DNA from: Sinosporangium siamense
Lineage (GTDB): Bacteria; Actinomycetota; Actinomycetes; Streptosporangiales; Streptosporangiaceae
Assembly: GCF_016863435.1 (NCBI RefSeq)
Contig: NZ_BOOW01000042.1
Span: 86,452 to 150,451, forward strand
Direction of reading: 5' to 3'
DNA: 64,000 nucleotides
Each line of letters opens with the position of its first letter. The stretch's first letter is position 1. A program made the position numbers and the translations under genes. The notes under the pieces are model-generated. The model saw only the letters and a program-made list of their open reading frames with translations. It did no database searches and was not told the DNA's origin. Shown in pieces: positions 26,901-33,783 of this stretch.

Positions 26901-27021
26901 GGGCCTCGTCGAGGGTGAGGGCGTGTTGCAGCACGCCGGGTTTCGTCACGTGAGAGACCTCGCGGTCGGCGAGCACGCGCTTGACGCATTGCTGCACGAT
27001 CCGCAGCGAGCGGTCGCTCAT
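23914..27021 (-). CDS. TPR-rich CHAT-domain protease
   Basis: The 1035-residue protein consists of about 650 residues of tetratricopeptide-like helices (repeated motifs such as LDRAIAAGERAL, LDRALTLAEQAV, LDRAIVQAERALEL) and a C-terminal CHAT domain from about residue 690. Catalytic motifs are intact: His in VAHFACHAADSRKD near 892 and Cys in ELAYLSACRMREL near 940. CHAT proteins are caspase-like peptidases; several TPR-CHAT proteins are activated in phage defence, notably the Craspase partner of type III-E CRISPR. Here no CRISPR is present. The gene is first in the co-directional set CHAT, Trypco2, trypsin-STAND, so two distinct proteases share one cassette. GGGAG precedes ATG 27021. Length is ordinary for the family. 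Confidence 0.9.
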   Translation of the reverse strand: MSDRSLRIVQQCVKRVLADREVSHVTKPGVLQHALTLDEALREGAYNTSPAIRLDAAHAAGMYGWFHQLAENPSDGSSLYMAIAHLTPCFMRGKGPLPDELLPDLADRAAHLLPGIVRSARDPGRAVAACRRLVAATPGGHEQLHHRLALLSAAFEVRFDHAGRPPDLDDAIEARRASLDLAPPGRAESSARLAALLAKRFTVSRDLNSLRAATVASDRALAECAPGDPALATALTGFAHHFGLWFDQTGDKSALDRAIAAGERALAATRPDEPAHLSAARTLGNLLTARHRALGDADALDRLIDMKESLLGHHDWAGILPGLLSALRKRHQRIGDLASLDRATALTEQALSRRVPARTYYLRVLCSLLRTRHHRTGVLDDLRRAAEVGETLAKESSADAPPLRSRALAEAAKARHEWHLRTGDPHALDRALTLAEQAVRHSPAGDPHRPRRLHDLARALQSRYRARGDLCDLDRAIVQAERALELTPRDHADRLAVAGDLGTMVHARFELAGRRADLEQAIALGEEATATPPDSPDPATRVRHLLSLGSALAARFTLTGARRDLARARRVVADAEALEGTAIRDRITIHLSQAGIAGLAGDAQAATAAFTVAAGLLPYLAPDGLPPGERVQIFGNVRRVAVDLAAAEAEAGRPGRAVELLDRARGGLIAKAAAEDPQAGTPVAEDGPVATVTATPRGGLALVHTGDPHRPVHTLPLPGLTELAARRKVELLRGALATLTDPANRERDRLYARQEVTVVLGWLWNEVVEPVLTILDRAGWDGARLWWCPLGIAASLPLHAAGRRDLGVYLSDRTVCSYTATLPALARARERAPATGPALVVAMSRTPGAAPLPDAGREAQAVAGELPGATVLHDEDATREAVLAALATHSVAHFACHAADSRKDPVGGTLLLHDHAAHPLTVAELSRLRPVEAELAYLSACRMRELLVPQADDALHLPWAFQLAGFRHVIATMWPIDGDAAADVAAEVYRDLTGGGQAPPDTARSGQALHHATRSLRERHPDRPELWAAHLHIGP

Positions 27022-27299
27022 CGGTGGTCTCCCGGGGAGCAGTGCAATGGTAGATCAGGTCCGAAACCGGATGAAAATCCGGAAAACGCCGTGGGCTTTG
27101 ATAGGGGACATCCCCTAGGTGGGTTAGGGGTTGTTGGAGGTGCGTCGGGGGTCATATACACGGGTTTATCACCTTGTAGTCAGTGGGTGGAACAGTGCAC
27201 CGCCGACCGGGGAAAGGCGGCCCCCGCCCGCCCGGAAATCGGCTTCGCCTCGCGGGGTGAAGAGTCAGGCGTCCACAAGCGACCTGCGGAGGAGTTCAG

Positions 27300-27515
27300 G
27301 TGAATTCGACGCGCGAGGAAGACGAAGGCATCGTCGTCATCTTGGAGGGCGGGCCCGCCGATCTTCCCGGAACACTGCGCGTTCGCGCGCGTGAGATCGG
27401 CGACGGCAAGATAAAGATCCCGAGAAACGGGGGGTATGAGCATTTCGAGCGGGCGGACGACTCCACAGGACCCCTGTCTTACCGCTGGACGCGCCGCACC
27501 AAGATAGCCGAGTGA
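27300..27515 (+). CDS. DUF5988 family small protein
   Basis: The 71-residue protein contains IVVILEGGPADLPGTLRVRA, then KIKIPRNGGYEHFERA, the hallmark blocks of DUF5988. It is common in Streptosporangiaceae, often beside SARP-type regulators, as here (SARP at 27711). Function is unknown; a modulator of the regulator is an inference from neighbourhood. GGAG lies before the GTG at 27300. Confidence 0.8.
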   Translation: MNSTREEDEGIVVILEGGPADLPGTLRVRAREIGDGKIKIPRNGGYEHFERADDSTGPLSYRWTRRTKIAE

Positions 27516-27710
27516 TTCTCTTACCGGAGAATGTTCCGGGCGGTGCCGATCACCTGCTCATTCACCTCCGCGGACCCCAGGAATAAACATAGGGGTGGAC
27601 TCCCGGAAACGCTCAGATACAGCATTGAGTGTGGGGCGGGATTCCGCAGGGGGGTTCACCGGGTTTCTTCTGTTGAATCGCGGATCCGCTTCCGGCGAGG
27701 GGAGCGTGTG

Positions 27711-28490
27711 ATGAGATATGAGATCCTCGGCCCGTTGCGGGTCGCGGACGGCGCCGGGCGGTCCGAGATCAGCGCTCCCAAGATCGAGACGGTGCTGGCG
27801 GTCCTGCTGGTCCGCGCCGACCGTGTGGTCACGCCCGAGACACTGACGACCGAGCTCTGGGGCGACCGGCTGCCCCGCCGCGCGACCGCGTGCCTGCACG
27901 TCTACATGTCCCAGCTCCGCAAGTTCCTGCACCGGCACCGGCCGGACCGCGCGGAGTCTCCCGTGGCCACCCAGCCGCCCGGCTATGTGCTGCGGCTGGG
28001 CGCCGACGAACTCGACTCCGGCATCTTCCTGCGCCTGCTGGACGAGGGGCGCGGGCTGCTCCGCGGCCGGCGCCACGCCGAGGCGTGCACCCGGCTGGAG
28101 TCCGCGCTCGCCCTCTGGCGCGGCCCCGTGCTCGGCGACCTGCGTAAAGGGCCGATCCTCGACGGCTTCGCCGCCTGGTTGCGGGAGGCACGACTGGAGT
28201 GCCTCGAACTGCTCTCCGAGGCGCAGCTCACCCTCGGCAGGCACCGGGAGATCGTGGAGCGGATGCACGTGCTGATCGGGGAGAACCCCTATCGCGAGGA
28301 GTATTACCGGCAGCTGATGCTCGCGTTGTTCCGCTCGGAGCGGCCGGAGGACGCGCTCCGCGTCTACCGGGCCGCTCGCAGGGTGCTCAAGGAGGACCTC
28401 GGCGTCGAGCCGAGCCGCCCGCTGCGGGACCTGCACCACGCCATCCTGGCGGCCGGGGAACCTCGCCGCCTTTACGCCCCGGCGAGCTGA
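27711..28490 (+). CDS. SARP family transcriptional activator
   Basis: The 259-residue protein has an OmpR-like winged helix (residues 1-95; MRYEILGPLRVADGAG, then TPETLTTELWGDRLPRRATA) and a bacterial transcriptional activator (BTAD) domain (100-250; FLRLLDEGRGLLRGRRHAEA, then RLMxALFRSERPEDALRVYR-like sequence). This is the compact SARP form that activates antibiotic-cluster promoters by binding heptameric repeats. No biosynthetic cluster is adjacent. GGGGAG precedes ATG 27711. Confidence 0.9.
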   Translation: MRYEILGPLRVADGAGRSEISAPKIETVLAVLLVRADRVVTPETLTTELWGDRLPRRATACLHVYMSQLRKFLHRHRPDRAESPVATQPPGYVLRLGADELDSGIFLRLLDEGRGLLRGRRHAEACTRLESALALWRGPVLGDLRKGPILDGFAAWLREARLECLELLSEAQLTLGRHREIVERMHVLIGENPYREEYYRQLMLALFRSERPEDALRVYRAARRVLKEDLGVEPSRPLRDLHHAILAAGEPRRLYAPAS

Positions 28491-28695
28491 CCGGACGTTC
28501 GCTCAAGGGGGCGGCTGCCGGTGCTTCGCCGTACGGCGCGGTTTTTGGGCAGGTCGTGCGGCGGGCGGAGATCTGGGAGTTTCCTGTGGAACGGCCGGGG
28601 AGCCCGGGGTGCCGCCCAAGTGATGGGGCCCGGCTCACAGAGAACTCACAGGAGCGCTCAGAACCCCTCCAACCTGCCGCCCCACTCTGGGACGC

Positions 28696-29448
28696 ATGAT
28701 CCAGCTCAACGGACTGACCAAACGCTACGGCGAGCAGCTCGCCGTGGACGACCTCTCCTTCACCGTGCGGCCGGGCCTGGTCACCGGCTTCCTGGGGCCG
28801 AACGGCGCGGGCAAGAGCACGGCCATGCGCATGATCCTCGGCCTCGACCTGCCGACCGCCGGCACGGCCACGATCAACGGCCGCGCCCACGCTGAGCTGG
28901 TGCACCCGCTGCGCACGATCGGCGCGATGCTGGACGCGCGGGCGGTGCATCCGCGGCGGACGGCGTACAAGCATCTGCTCTACCTGGCTCAGACAAACGG
29001 CCTGCCGGCCTCCCGCGTCGGCTTCGCCGCCCTCGACCCGTCGAGACCCATCGCCTTCACCGGCCCCCAAGGCGGCCCTCCGGCAGGCGCCCCGGTGCTG
29101 GGCGACGAGGCCCGGCTACGTCAAGTGGTCAGCAACCTCGTCGGCAACGCGGTCACGCACACACCTGCCGGCACACCGGTCAGGATCGGTGTCGGGACCG
29201 ATGGCGCGGACGCGGTGCTCGTGATCGAGGACAAAGGGCCGGGGCTCCCGGCCGAGGAGGTGGAGCGGGTCTTCGACCGCTTCCACCGCGCGGACGCTTC
29301 ACGCGCGAGGGCCACGGGCGGCGCCGGCCTGGGCCTGGCGATCGTGCGGTCCATCGTGGGGGCGCACGGGGGACACGTGGAGCTGCGCTCGTCTCCCGGC
29401 GAAGGCGCGTCCTTCCGGATCAGGCTGCCGGCCGCCGGCGCACCGTGA
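28696..29448 (+). CDS. In-frame chimera: ABC ATPase N-terminus fused to histidine-kinase ATPase domain
   Basis: Residues 1-108 are the start of an ABC-2 type exporter ATPase: MIQLNGLTKRYGEQLAVDDL, Walker [10 protein letters not shown] at 34-42, then RRTAYKHLLYLAQTNGLPAS. The Q-loop, signature and Walker B regions are missing. From about residue 110 the protein becomes a histidine-kinase HATPase domain: N-box RQVVSNLVGNAVTH at 142-155, G1 DKGPGLP, and G2 GAGLGLAIVRSI. No DHp histidine is present. A deletion between a transporter gene and a kinase gene is the simplest origin. Neither activity should survive in usual form. The joined frame is open and of normal codon use. Confidence 0.85.
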   Translation: MIQLNGLTKRYGEQLAVDDLSFTVRPGLVTGFLGPNGAGKSTAMRMILGLDLPTAGTATINGRAHAELVHPLRTIGAMLDARAVHPRRTAYKHLLYLAQTNGLPASRVGFAALDPSRPIAFTGPQGGPPAGAPVLGDEARLRQVVSNLVGNAVTHTPAGTPVRIGVGTDGADAVLVIEDKGPGLPAEEVERVFDRFHRADASRARATGGAGLGLAIVRSIVGAHGGHVELRSSPGEGASFRIRLPAAGAP

Positions 29449-29454
29449 CTTCCG

Positions 29455-29506
29455 CCGGCCGCCGAGTGTCGCTACGCCTGCCGGCCGCCGAGTGTCGCTA
29501 CGCCTG
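29455..29506. repeat. Perfect 26-bp tandem duplication
   Basis: The segments 29455-29480 and 29481-29506 are identical; each starts CCGGCCGCCGAGTGTC and ends TACGCCTG. The pair lies just after the chimera stop and before the MmpS-like gene. Function is unknown. Confidence 0.85.
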
Positions 29507-29579
29507 CCGGCGCACTGCTAGGGGATGGGGGATGCCGCCGAGCCCGGCACCCCTTCGCGGCGGGTCGATCACCTTGTGA

Positions 29580-30065
29580 TCACTTCAGCATGTGCTCACA
29601 CAAGACCTGGCCGGAGTCGTTGGTGGCGACCACCTTGCCCTCGACGAGAATGCGGCACTTGCCAAGCTTGATCTTGCCCTTGGCGTCACGGACGGAACCG
29701 GGGATGATGTTGATCAACCTTCCGACCTTCTGCTCGGCCTTGGTGAGCTCGACCGTCACGGTCTTCTTCCACGGAAGCTCGGCGTCGGCCTCCGTCCCCG
29801 CCACATCGGCGACAAAGGCGATCGGCTGAACGGACTTACCCTTGCCGATCACCTCCAGAGTGACCTTCCGGGTGACCGGCGCCGCCGGTGCCGGCGCCTC
29901 ACCCGCCGCCGGTGCCGGCGCCTCACCCGCCGGCGAGGCCACCGCCGGCACAGGAGCCCCCGCGGCCCCGCTCGAAACCGGCTCCGCCTGCTGACAGGCG
30001 GTCACCCCCAGGGCGACCAAGACCATGGACCCGGCGATTCGTATGAGTGGCGACATCTTGACCAT
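29580..30065 (-). CDS. MmpS-like lipoprotein
   Basis: The 161-residue protein has a signal peptide ending in a lipobox (SMVLVALGVTACQQAE; lipidated Cys near residue 24). A Pro/Ala linker with a duplicated GEAPAPAA follows, then a beta-sandwich domain (VTLEVIGKGKSVQPIAFVAD, AELPWKKTVTVEL, CRILVEGKVVATND). The V-G-x-G-x-S/A, LPW and I-x-V-x-G-K-V-V blocks resemble MmpS transport-accessory proteins. No MmpL gene is nearby, so a transport role is only suggested. Starts ATG 30065 and 30056 are both possible. Confidence 0.75.
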   Translation of the reverse strand: MVKMSPLIRIAGSMVLVALGVTACQQAEPVSSGAAGAPVPAVASPAGEAPAPAAGEAPAPAAPVTRKVTLEVIGKGKSVQPIAFVADVAGTEADAELPWKKTVTVELTKAEQKVGRLINIIPGSVRDAKGKIKLGKCRILVEGKVVATNDSGQVLCEHMLK

Positions 30066-30236
30066 GGCAGCCCAGGCTACCGCCCACCCTTCCCCGTCAC
30101 CGGGATAGCCGACCACTTCATCCAGCGAGGCGCCGAGACTCGATGAGCCGGCGGCCGGGGCCGGGAATGAGCGGCGTCCTGCGATGGTTGCAGGCGAACG
30201 GCCACGCGGATTCACCGATCCTGAGAGGGGAACGCC

Positions 30237-30584
30237 ATGACCACCTTCGAGACGCTCGCCGAGCGCTACGAGCGCGGCGTGACGTTCTTCGAGGCGCGCG
30301 ACTACATCACAGCGGCCGAGCTGCTCGGCACCGTCAGCGCGGAGGAGCCCGGCAACCTCGCCGTGCGGATGCTGCTGGCCCGGGCCTACTACCACTCGGC
30401 CCAGCTGGGCCGCGCCGAGCAGGAGCTGCGCAAGGCCGTCGAGCAGGACCCCTCCGACGCCTACGCCCACCTGCTCCTCGGCCGCACCCTGCAGCGGCAG
30501 AGCCGCCACGGTGAAGGCCAGGGCCACCTGCGCCTCGCCGCGGCCCTGAGCGGCGAGGCCGCCTACGCGGCGTTCGCCCCCTGA
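30237..30584 (+). CDS. Tetratricopeptide-repeat protein
   Basis: The 115-residue protein has three TPR units: ERGVTFFEARDYITAAELLG, VRMLLARAYYHSAQLGRAEQ, and DAYAHLLLGRTLQRQSRHGE. This is a small soluble scaffold. Partner is unknown. A purine-rich GAGAGGGGA site precedes ATG 30237. Similar short TPR proteins are common in actinomycetes. Confidence 0.8.
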   Translation: MTTFETLAERYERGVTFFEARDYITAAELLGTVSAEEPGNLAVRMLLARAYYHSAQLGRAEQELRKAVEQDPSDAYAHLLLGRTLQRQSRHGEGQGHLRLAAALSGEAAYAAFAP

Positions 30585-30593
30585 CCCGGCTCC

Positions 30594-30610
30594 GCCGTAC
30601 GGCACGAGCC
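30594..30610. repeat. GCCGTACGGC-containing intergenic motif, copy 1
   Basis: GCCGTACGGCACGAGCC lies just after the TPR gene. Near-identical copies occur at 32152-32168 and 47824-47840, each next to a truncated gene. The core GCCGTACGGC is a 10-bp palindrome. Confidence 0.5.
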
Positions 30611-30691
30611 CGCCGGAAGCCGGCTGTCACCGCCAGGTGCGGCCGGCACGGCGAAGCCCGGGGCCGCCAGCGCCTTGCCGCGGACCGTGAG

Positions 30692-30813
30692 GGGCCCTGG
30701 AACAGCCTCTACCTGGATGCCCTGGCAAGCGACTGCGGGCGCAGGGGTTCCCGGTCACCGAGGAGATGTGCGCCCGTCTGTCGCCGATCCGGTCTCCGTT
30801 CGGTATGGCCTAG
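30692..30813 (+). pseudogene. Tn3-family transposase C-terminal relic
   Basis: One frame gives GPWNSLYLDALAS and, after a single-base frame change near 30730, LRAQGFPVTEEMCARLSPIR up to a stop at 30811. Both match the last segment of Tn3 TnpA, where W-N-T-x-Y-L-D is followed by LRAxGxxVxDExxARLSP. The remaining transposase is absent. It is a relic in the 290-bp gap downstream of the TPR gene. Confidence 0.55.
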
Positions 30814-30874
30814 GCGCCGAGGGAGACGCCGAACTCCACTTCGACGAGCTTGAACATGACGTCCCAGAATCAAC

Positions 30875-31693
30875 CTAACCTTCAACAGACCCGCGGACGA
30901 GCTGCGCCCGGCTCGGGCGCATCAGCCACGCGGCAGCGGCGAGCGTGAGCACCCAGCCGATCACTTCGATGAGCAGGTGATCCGTTGCGTTGGGGACGGA
31001 TTGCAGCAGGTACACCCGGACGCTGTTGATCGCTCCGTGCGTCAAAACCGCCGGCCAGACACTCCCCGAATGCCAGCGAAGTGCGAGCAACAGCGGCGCC
31101 CATGGCAGCATGCCCGCGAAGTAGATGACGATGTCCCAGGCGGGACGATCACCGATGACGGCGAGGACAGGCAGGTGCCAGACGATCCAGACCAGACCAC
31201 TGACAAGGGCCAGCGGCCAGAATCCCCATGACGCGGCGCGCGTCGCCAGCCAGCCGCGCCAGCCGAACTCTTCTCCGATGGCGAAGACCGACTGCATGAG
31301 GAAGACCGGAGCGATCCACATGGTCGACACTAAGATCTGGTCAACCGGGTTGAGCTGCCAGATCCCCAATGCCAGTGCGATGGCGGTTTGGACCGCGGCG
31401 ATCGCGGCGATGAGGCCGATGCCGATGCCGGCCCACTTGGGTGTGCCGCGCCACCTGGTGGCGAACGTCTCTCGGAACGTTCCGGGTCGTCGGGCAAGCC
31501 ACATGATGATCGCTGCGAGCAGTGGGGTCTGTTGCATGATCGGAGTGATCAGGTTGTAGAAGTCCGTCGGGACGAGCCGGAAGACCATCGGAACGGACAG
31601 CGCGAAACACAGCAGGACGGCGATCGCGAAGAACCACGTGACATCGATGACAGTTGATCTGGCAGAACTGGAGTGCGTGGGGGACGCAGTCAT
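30875..31693 (-). CDS. CPBP-family intramembrane protease (CAAX protease-like)
   Basis: The 272-residue protein has about eight membrane helices and the CPBP motifs: IGEEFGWRGWLATRAAS (motif 1, Glu-Glu plus Arg), VWHLPVLAVIG (motif 2 His) and ALLTHGAINS-like VLTHGAIN (motif 3 His/Asn). These form a membrane-embedded metal-dependent active site. In actinomycetes such proteins may process peptides or confer bacteriocin immunity; the target here is unknown. Start at ATG 31693. Confidence 0.87.
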   Translation of the reverse strand: MTASPTHSSSARSTVIDVTWFFAIAVLLCFALSVPMVFRLVPTDFYNLITPIMQQTPLLAAIIMWLARRPGTFRETFATRWRGTPKWAGIGIGLIAAIAAVQTAIALALGIWQLNPVDQILVSTMWIAPVFLMQSVFAIGEEFGWRGWLATRAASWGFWPLALVSGLVWIVWHLPVLAVIGDRPAWDIVIYFAGMLPWAPLLLALRWHSGSVWPAVLTHGAINSVRVYLLQSVPNATDHLLIEVIGWVLTLAAAAWLMRPSRAQLVRGSVEG

Positions 31694-31843
31694 GATGACC
31701 TCGTTTCGTGCGGGCGCGAGGATCTGCTCGATGGGCGTAGCGCGGATCGGCCATCTTGAAGACGTAGGAAACGCACAATCTCGAAACTAGGCCCGGCGGA
31801 ATCGGTCCGGCCTCACCCGAAGGGGTGAACCCGGTACCGCCCG

Positions 31844-32089
31844 TCAGGATGAAATTGGGTGGCGAGCGACGAGCCCGTTCCCGTAGGCGTAGATCACCGC
31901 GCGCACGCGGTCGCGCAAGTTCAGTTTCTGCGGGATGGCCCGGACGTGCGACTTCACGGTGTTCTCGCTCAGCACCGGTTCCGCGCAGATCTCACTGTTG
32001 GACCTGCCGCGGGCGAGCAGGCCGAAGATCTCGACCTCACGTGAGGTGAGACCGTCCGGGCGGGGCATGCGGATGCCCATCGGCACCAC
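31844..32089 (-). pseudogene. LuxR helix-turn-helix fragment
   Basis: Only the C-terminal DNA-binding domain remains: RPDGLTSREVEIFGLLARG, then SNSEICAEPVLSENTVKSHV and NLRDRVRAVIYAYGNGLV. A typical response regulator carries an extra 130-residue receiver domain ahead of this. The frame continues upstream a short way without such a domain. The start at GTG 32089 has no clear ribosome site. A residual stand-alone HTH protein is possible but a broken NarL/FixJ regulator is likelier. Confidence 0.65.
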
Positions 32090-32151
32090 GTCGAGCAGAA
32101 GGTCGTCCGGTATGCGGCCGGTACCGCGTTCGCCCCCCTGGCCCCGGCTGT

Positions 32152-32168
32152 GCCGTACGGCATGAGCC
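32152..32168. repeat. GCCGTACGGC-containing intergenic motif, copy 2
   Basis: GCCGTACGGCATGAGCC lies between the LuxR fragment and the frameshifted HAD gene. The similarity to copy 1 extends upstream to GCGTTCGCCCC with a few gaps, so about 40 bp are related. Confidence 0.5.
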
Positions 32169-32189
32169 TGCTGGAGGACGGTCGTCGGC

Positions 32190-32841
32190 TCAGAGTGTGC
32201 CGACCGACAGGTGGAGGGCCTCGTCGCCCGCGTGGGGTTCGACGGCGCGCAGGTCGTCGATCCAGAGGTCGGCGGGTAGCTCCGCGCGGGGCGATGTGGT
32301 GAGCAGGGCGACGACGCGGGCGCCCGCTGAGGCGCCTGCGGCTACGCCGCTGGGGGAGTCCTCGAACACCAGGCAGTCGCCTGGCTCGGCAGACAGGGCG
32401 CGGGCGGCCATCATGTAGCCCTCGGGGTTCGGCTTGCCCTCGTTGACGTCGTCGGCCGAGACCAGCACGGGGCTGGGGGAGGCCGGCGGCGCGCAGGCGG
32501 CCGCGGACGAGGGCCTCGCTGCCCGAGGTCACCACCGCCCACCGGTCCGCGGGCAGGCGGTCGAGCAGCCGGCGGGCGCCCGGCACCTCCTCGATGCCGT
32601 CCAGAGCGGCGAGCTCGCGTTCCTCAAGCCGCCTGGCCTCCTCCTCGGCGTCGAGTTCGGGGGCGACGATCCGTACGATCTCCACGTCACGGCGGCCCCG
32701 GGAGATCTCGATGACGTGACCGGGGTCGAGGCCGTGCTCGGCGGCCCACTCGGCGAGCACCCGGTCGATCACCTGTTGTGAGTGCACCAGCACTCCATCG
32801 GAGTCGAACAGGACCGCCGCACAACGCAGACTGACTGGCAT
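32190..32841 (-). pseudogene. HAD-superfamily sugar-phosphatase gene with one-base frameshift
   Basis: From ATG 32841 the sequence reads AAVLFDSDGVLVHSQQVIDR (HAD motif I) and WAVVTSGSEALVRGRLRAAG (motif II). Near 32480 a run of five C's breaks the frame; removing one base joins it to VLVSADDVNEGKPNPEGYMM (motif III Lys) and CLVFEDSPSGVAAG (motif IV). All catalytic motifs are present once the frame is restored, so the damage is recent or a sequencing error in a homopolymer. The likely activity is phosphatase on a sugar phosphate or phosphoglycolate-like substrate. Confidence 0.8.
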
Positions 32842-33135
32842 CGACCGGCCTTTCCCCCGCCGTCGGTGTGGACGATCCTTCCAGGCTGACCATCTCCGCA
32901 CACCGATGTCAACGCGGGGTACCGCGTGGCGCGGCTTCGGGAAACGTGCTCTTCGATGCCGGGCTAGCGGTTCTTGCCGCCTGGGAACCAGGCAACCCCA
33001 GGCCGTCATCGACGTCCCGACCGCCTTCCTCGGCTGACCAGGCGATCCCCCTTCCTGCCGGCTCTGGTCCGGTTAAGCGTTCCGCGCCGCAATCGCGCGT
33101 CCTGTGGCTGTGCCCCCGATGACTTGGGGGCGGGG

Positions 33136-33783
33136 TCAGGCGCGGAGGTACATCAGGACGGCGCGGACGCGGCGGTGGTCGTCGGTGACCGTGGGCGGGA
33201 GATCCAGTTTGGTGAAGATGGCGTTGATGTGTTTGCCGACCACCTTCTCGCTCACCCTCAGCTCGTTGGTGATCGCCGTGTTGGAGCGGCCCTCCGCCAT
33301 GAGGGCGAGGATCTCGCGTTCGCGAGGCGTGAGGCGGGTCAGCGGGTTGTGATGGCGGGTGAGGAGGAGGCGGACCACCTCGGGGTCGATGACGCAGCCG
33401 CCGGCGGCGACCCGTTCGACGCCGTCGACGAACTCGCGCACCTCAAGGATGCGGTCCTTCAGCAGGTAGCCGATGCCGCCGTCGTTCGTGGACTCCAGGA
33501 GCTTGGCGGCGTAGGCCGTGGCCACATATTGACTGAGGATCAGGACGGGGAGCCCGGGGTGGGCGCGGCGGAGGGCGACGGCGGCGCGCAGGCCCTCGTC
33601 GGTGAAGGTGGGCGGCATGCGCACGTCGGTGACCACGATGTCGGGGGACTGCTCGGCGACGGCGGCCGACATCGAGTCCGGATCGCCGGCGGCGGCCACC
33701 ACCTCGTGGCCGAAGCGGGCCAGCAGCGCGGCCAGCCCCTCACGCAGCAGCAACGCGTCCTCGGCGAGCACTATGCGGAGCAC
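33136..33783 (-). CDS. NarL/LuxR-family response regulator
   Basis: The 215-residue protein has a receiver domain (RIVLAEDALLLREGLAALLA with acidic pair, phospho-Asp in PDIVVTDVRMPP, Lys in GYLLKDRI) and a LuxR helix-turn-helix (LTPREREILALMAEGRSNTA, ITNELRVSEKVVGKHINAIF). The chosen start is GTG 33783, overlapping the sensor kinase stop by 13 bp, so the pair is translationally coupled. It should be phosphorylated by that kinase; target genes are unknown, although the divergent peptidase at 35142 is a candidate. Confidence 0.88.
   Translation of the reverse strand: MLRIVLAEDALLLREGLAALLARFGHEVVAAAGDPDSMSAAVAEQSPDIVVTDVRMPPTFTDEGLRAAVALRRAHPGLPVLILSQYVATAYAAKLLESTNDGGIGYLLKDRILEVREFVDGVERVAAGGCVIDPEVVRLLLTRHHNPLTRLTPREREILALMAEGRSNTAITNELRVSEKVVGKHINAIFTKLDLPPTVTDDHRRVRAVLMYLRA

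Noticed and set aside
24331..27303. A 990-codon open frame opposite the CHAT gene
   Set aside because: It is antisense to a gene with intact catalytic motifs and regular TPR units; no motif of its own was found.
27300..29448. Antibiotic biosynthetic cluster behind the SARP gene
   Set aside because: No synthase, carrier protein or tailoring genes occur nearby; the P450 system is 9 kb away in a different unit.
4272..30813. One large Tn3 transposon spanning 4.3 to 30.8 kb
   Set aside because: The two transposase scraps are on opposite strands, are eroded, and no terminal inverted repeats were found.
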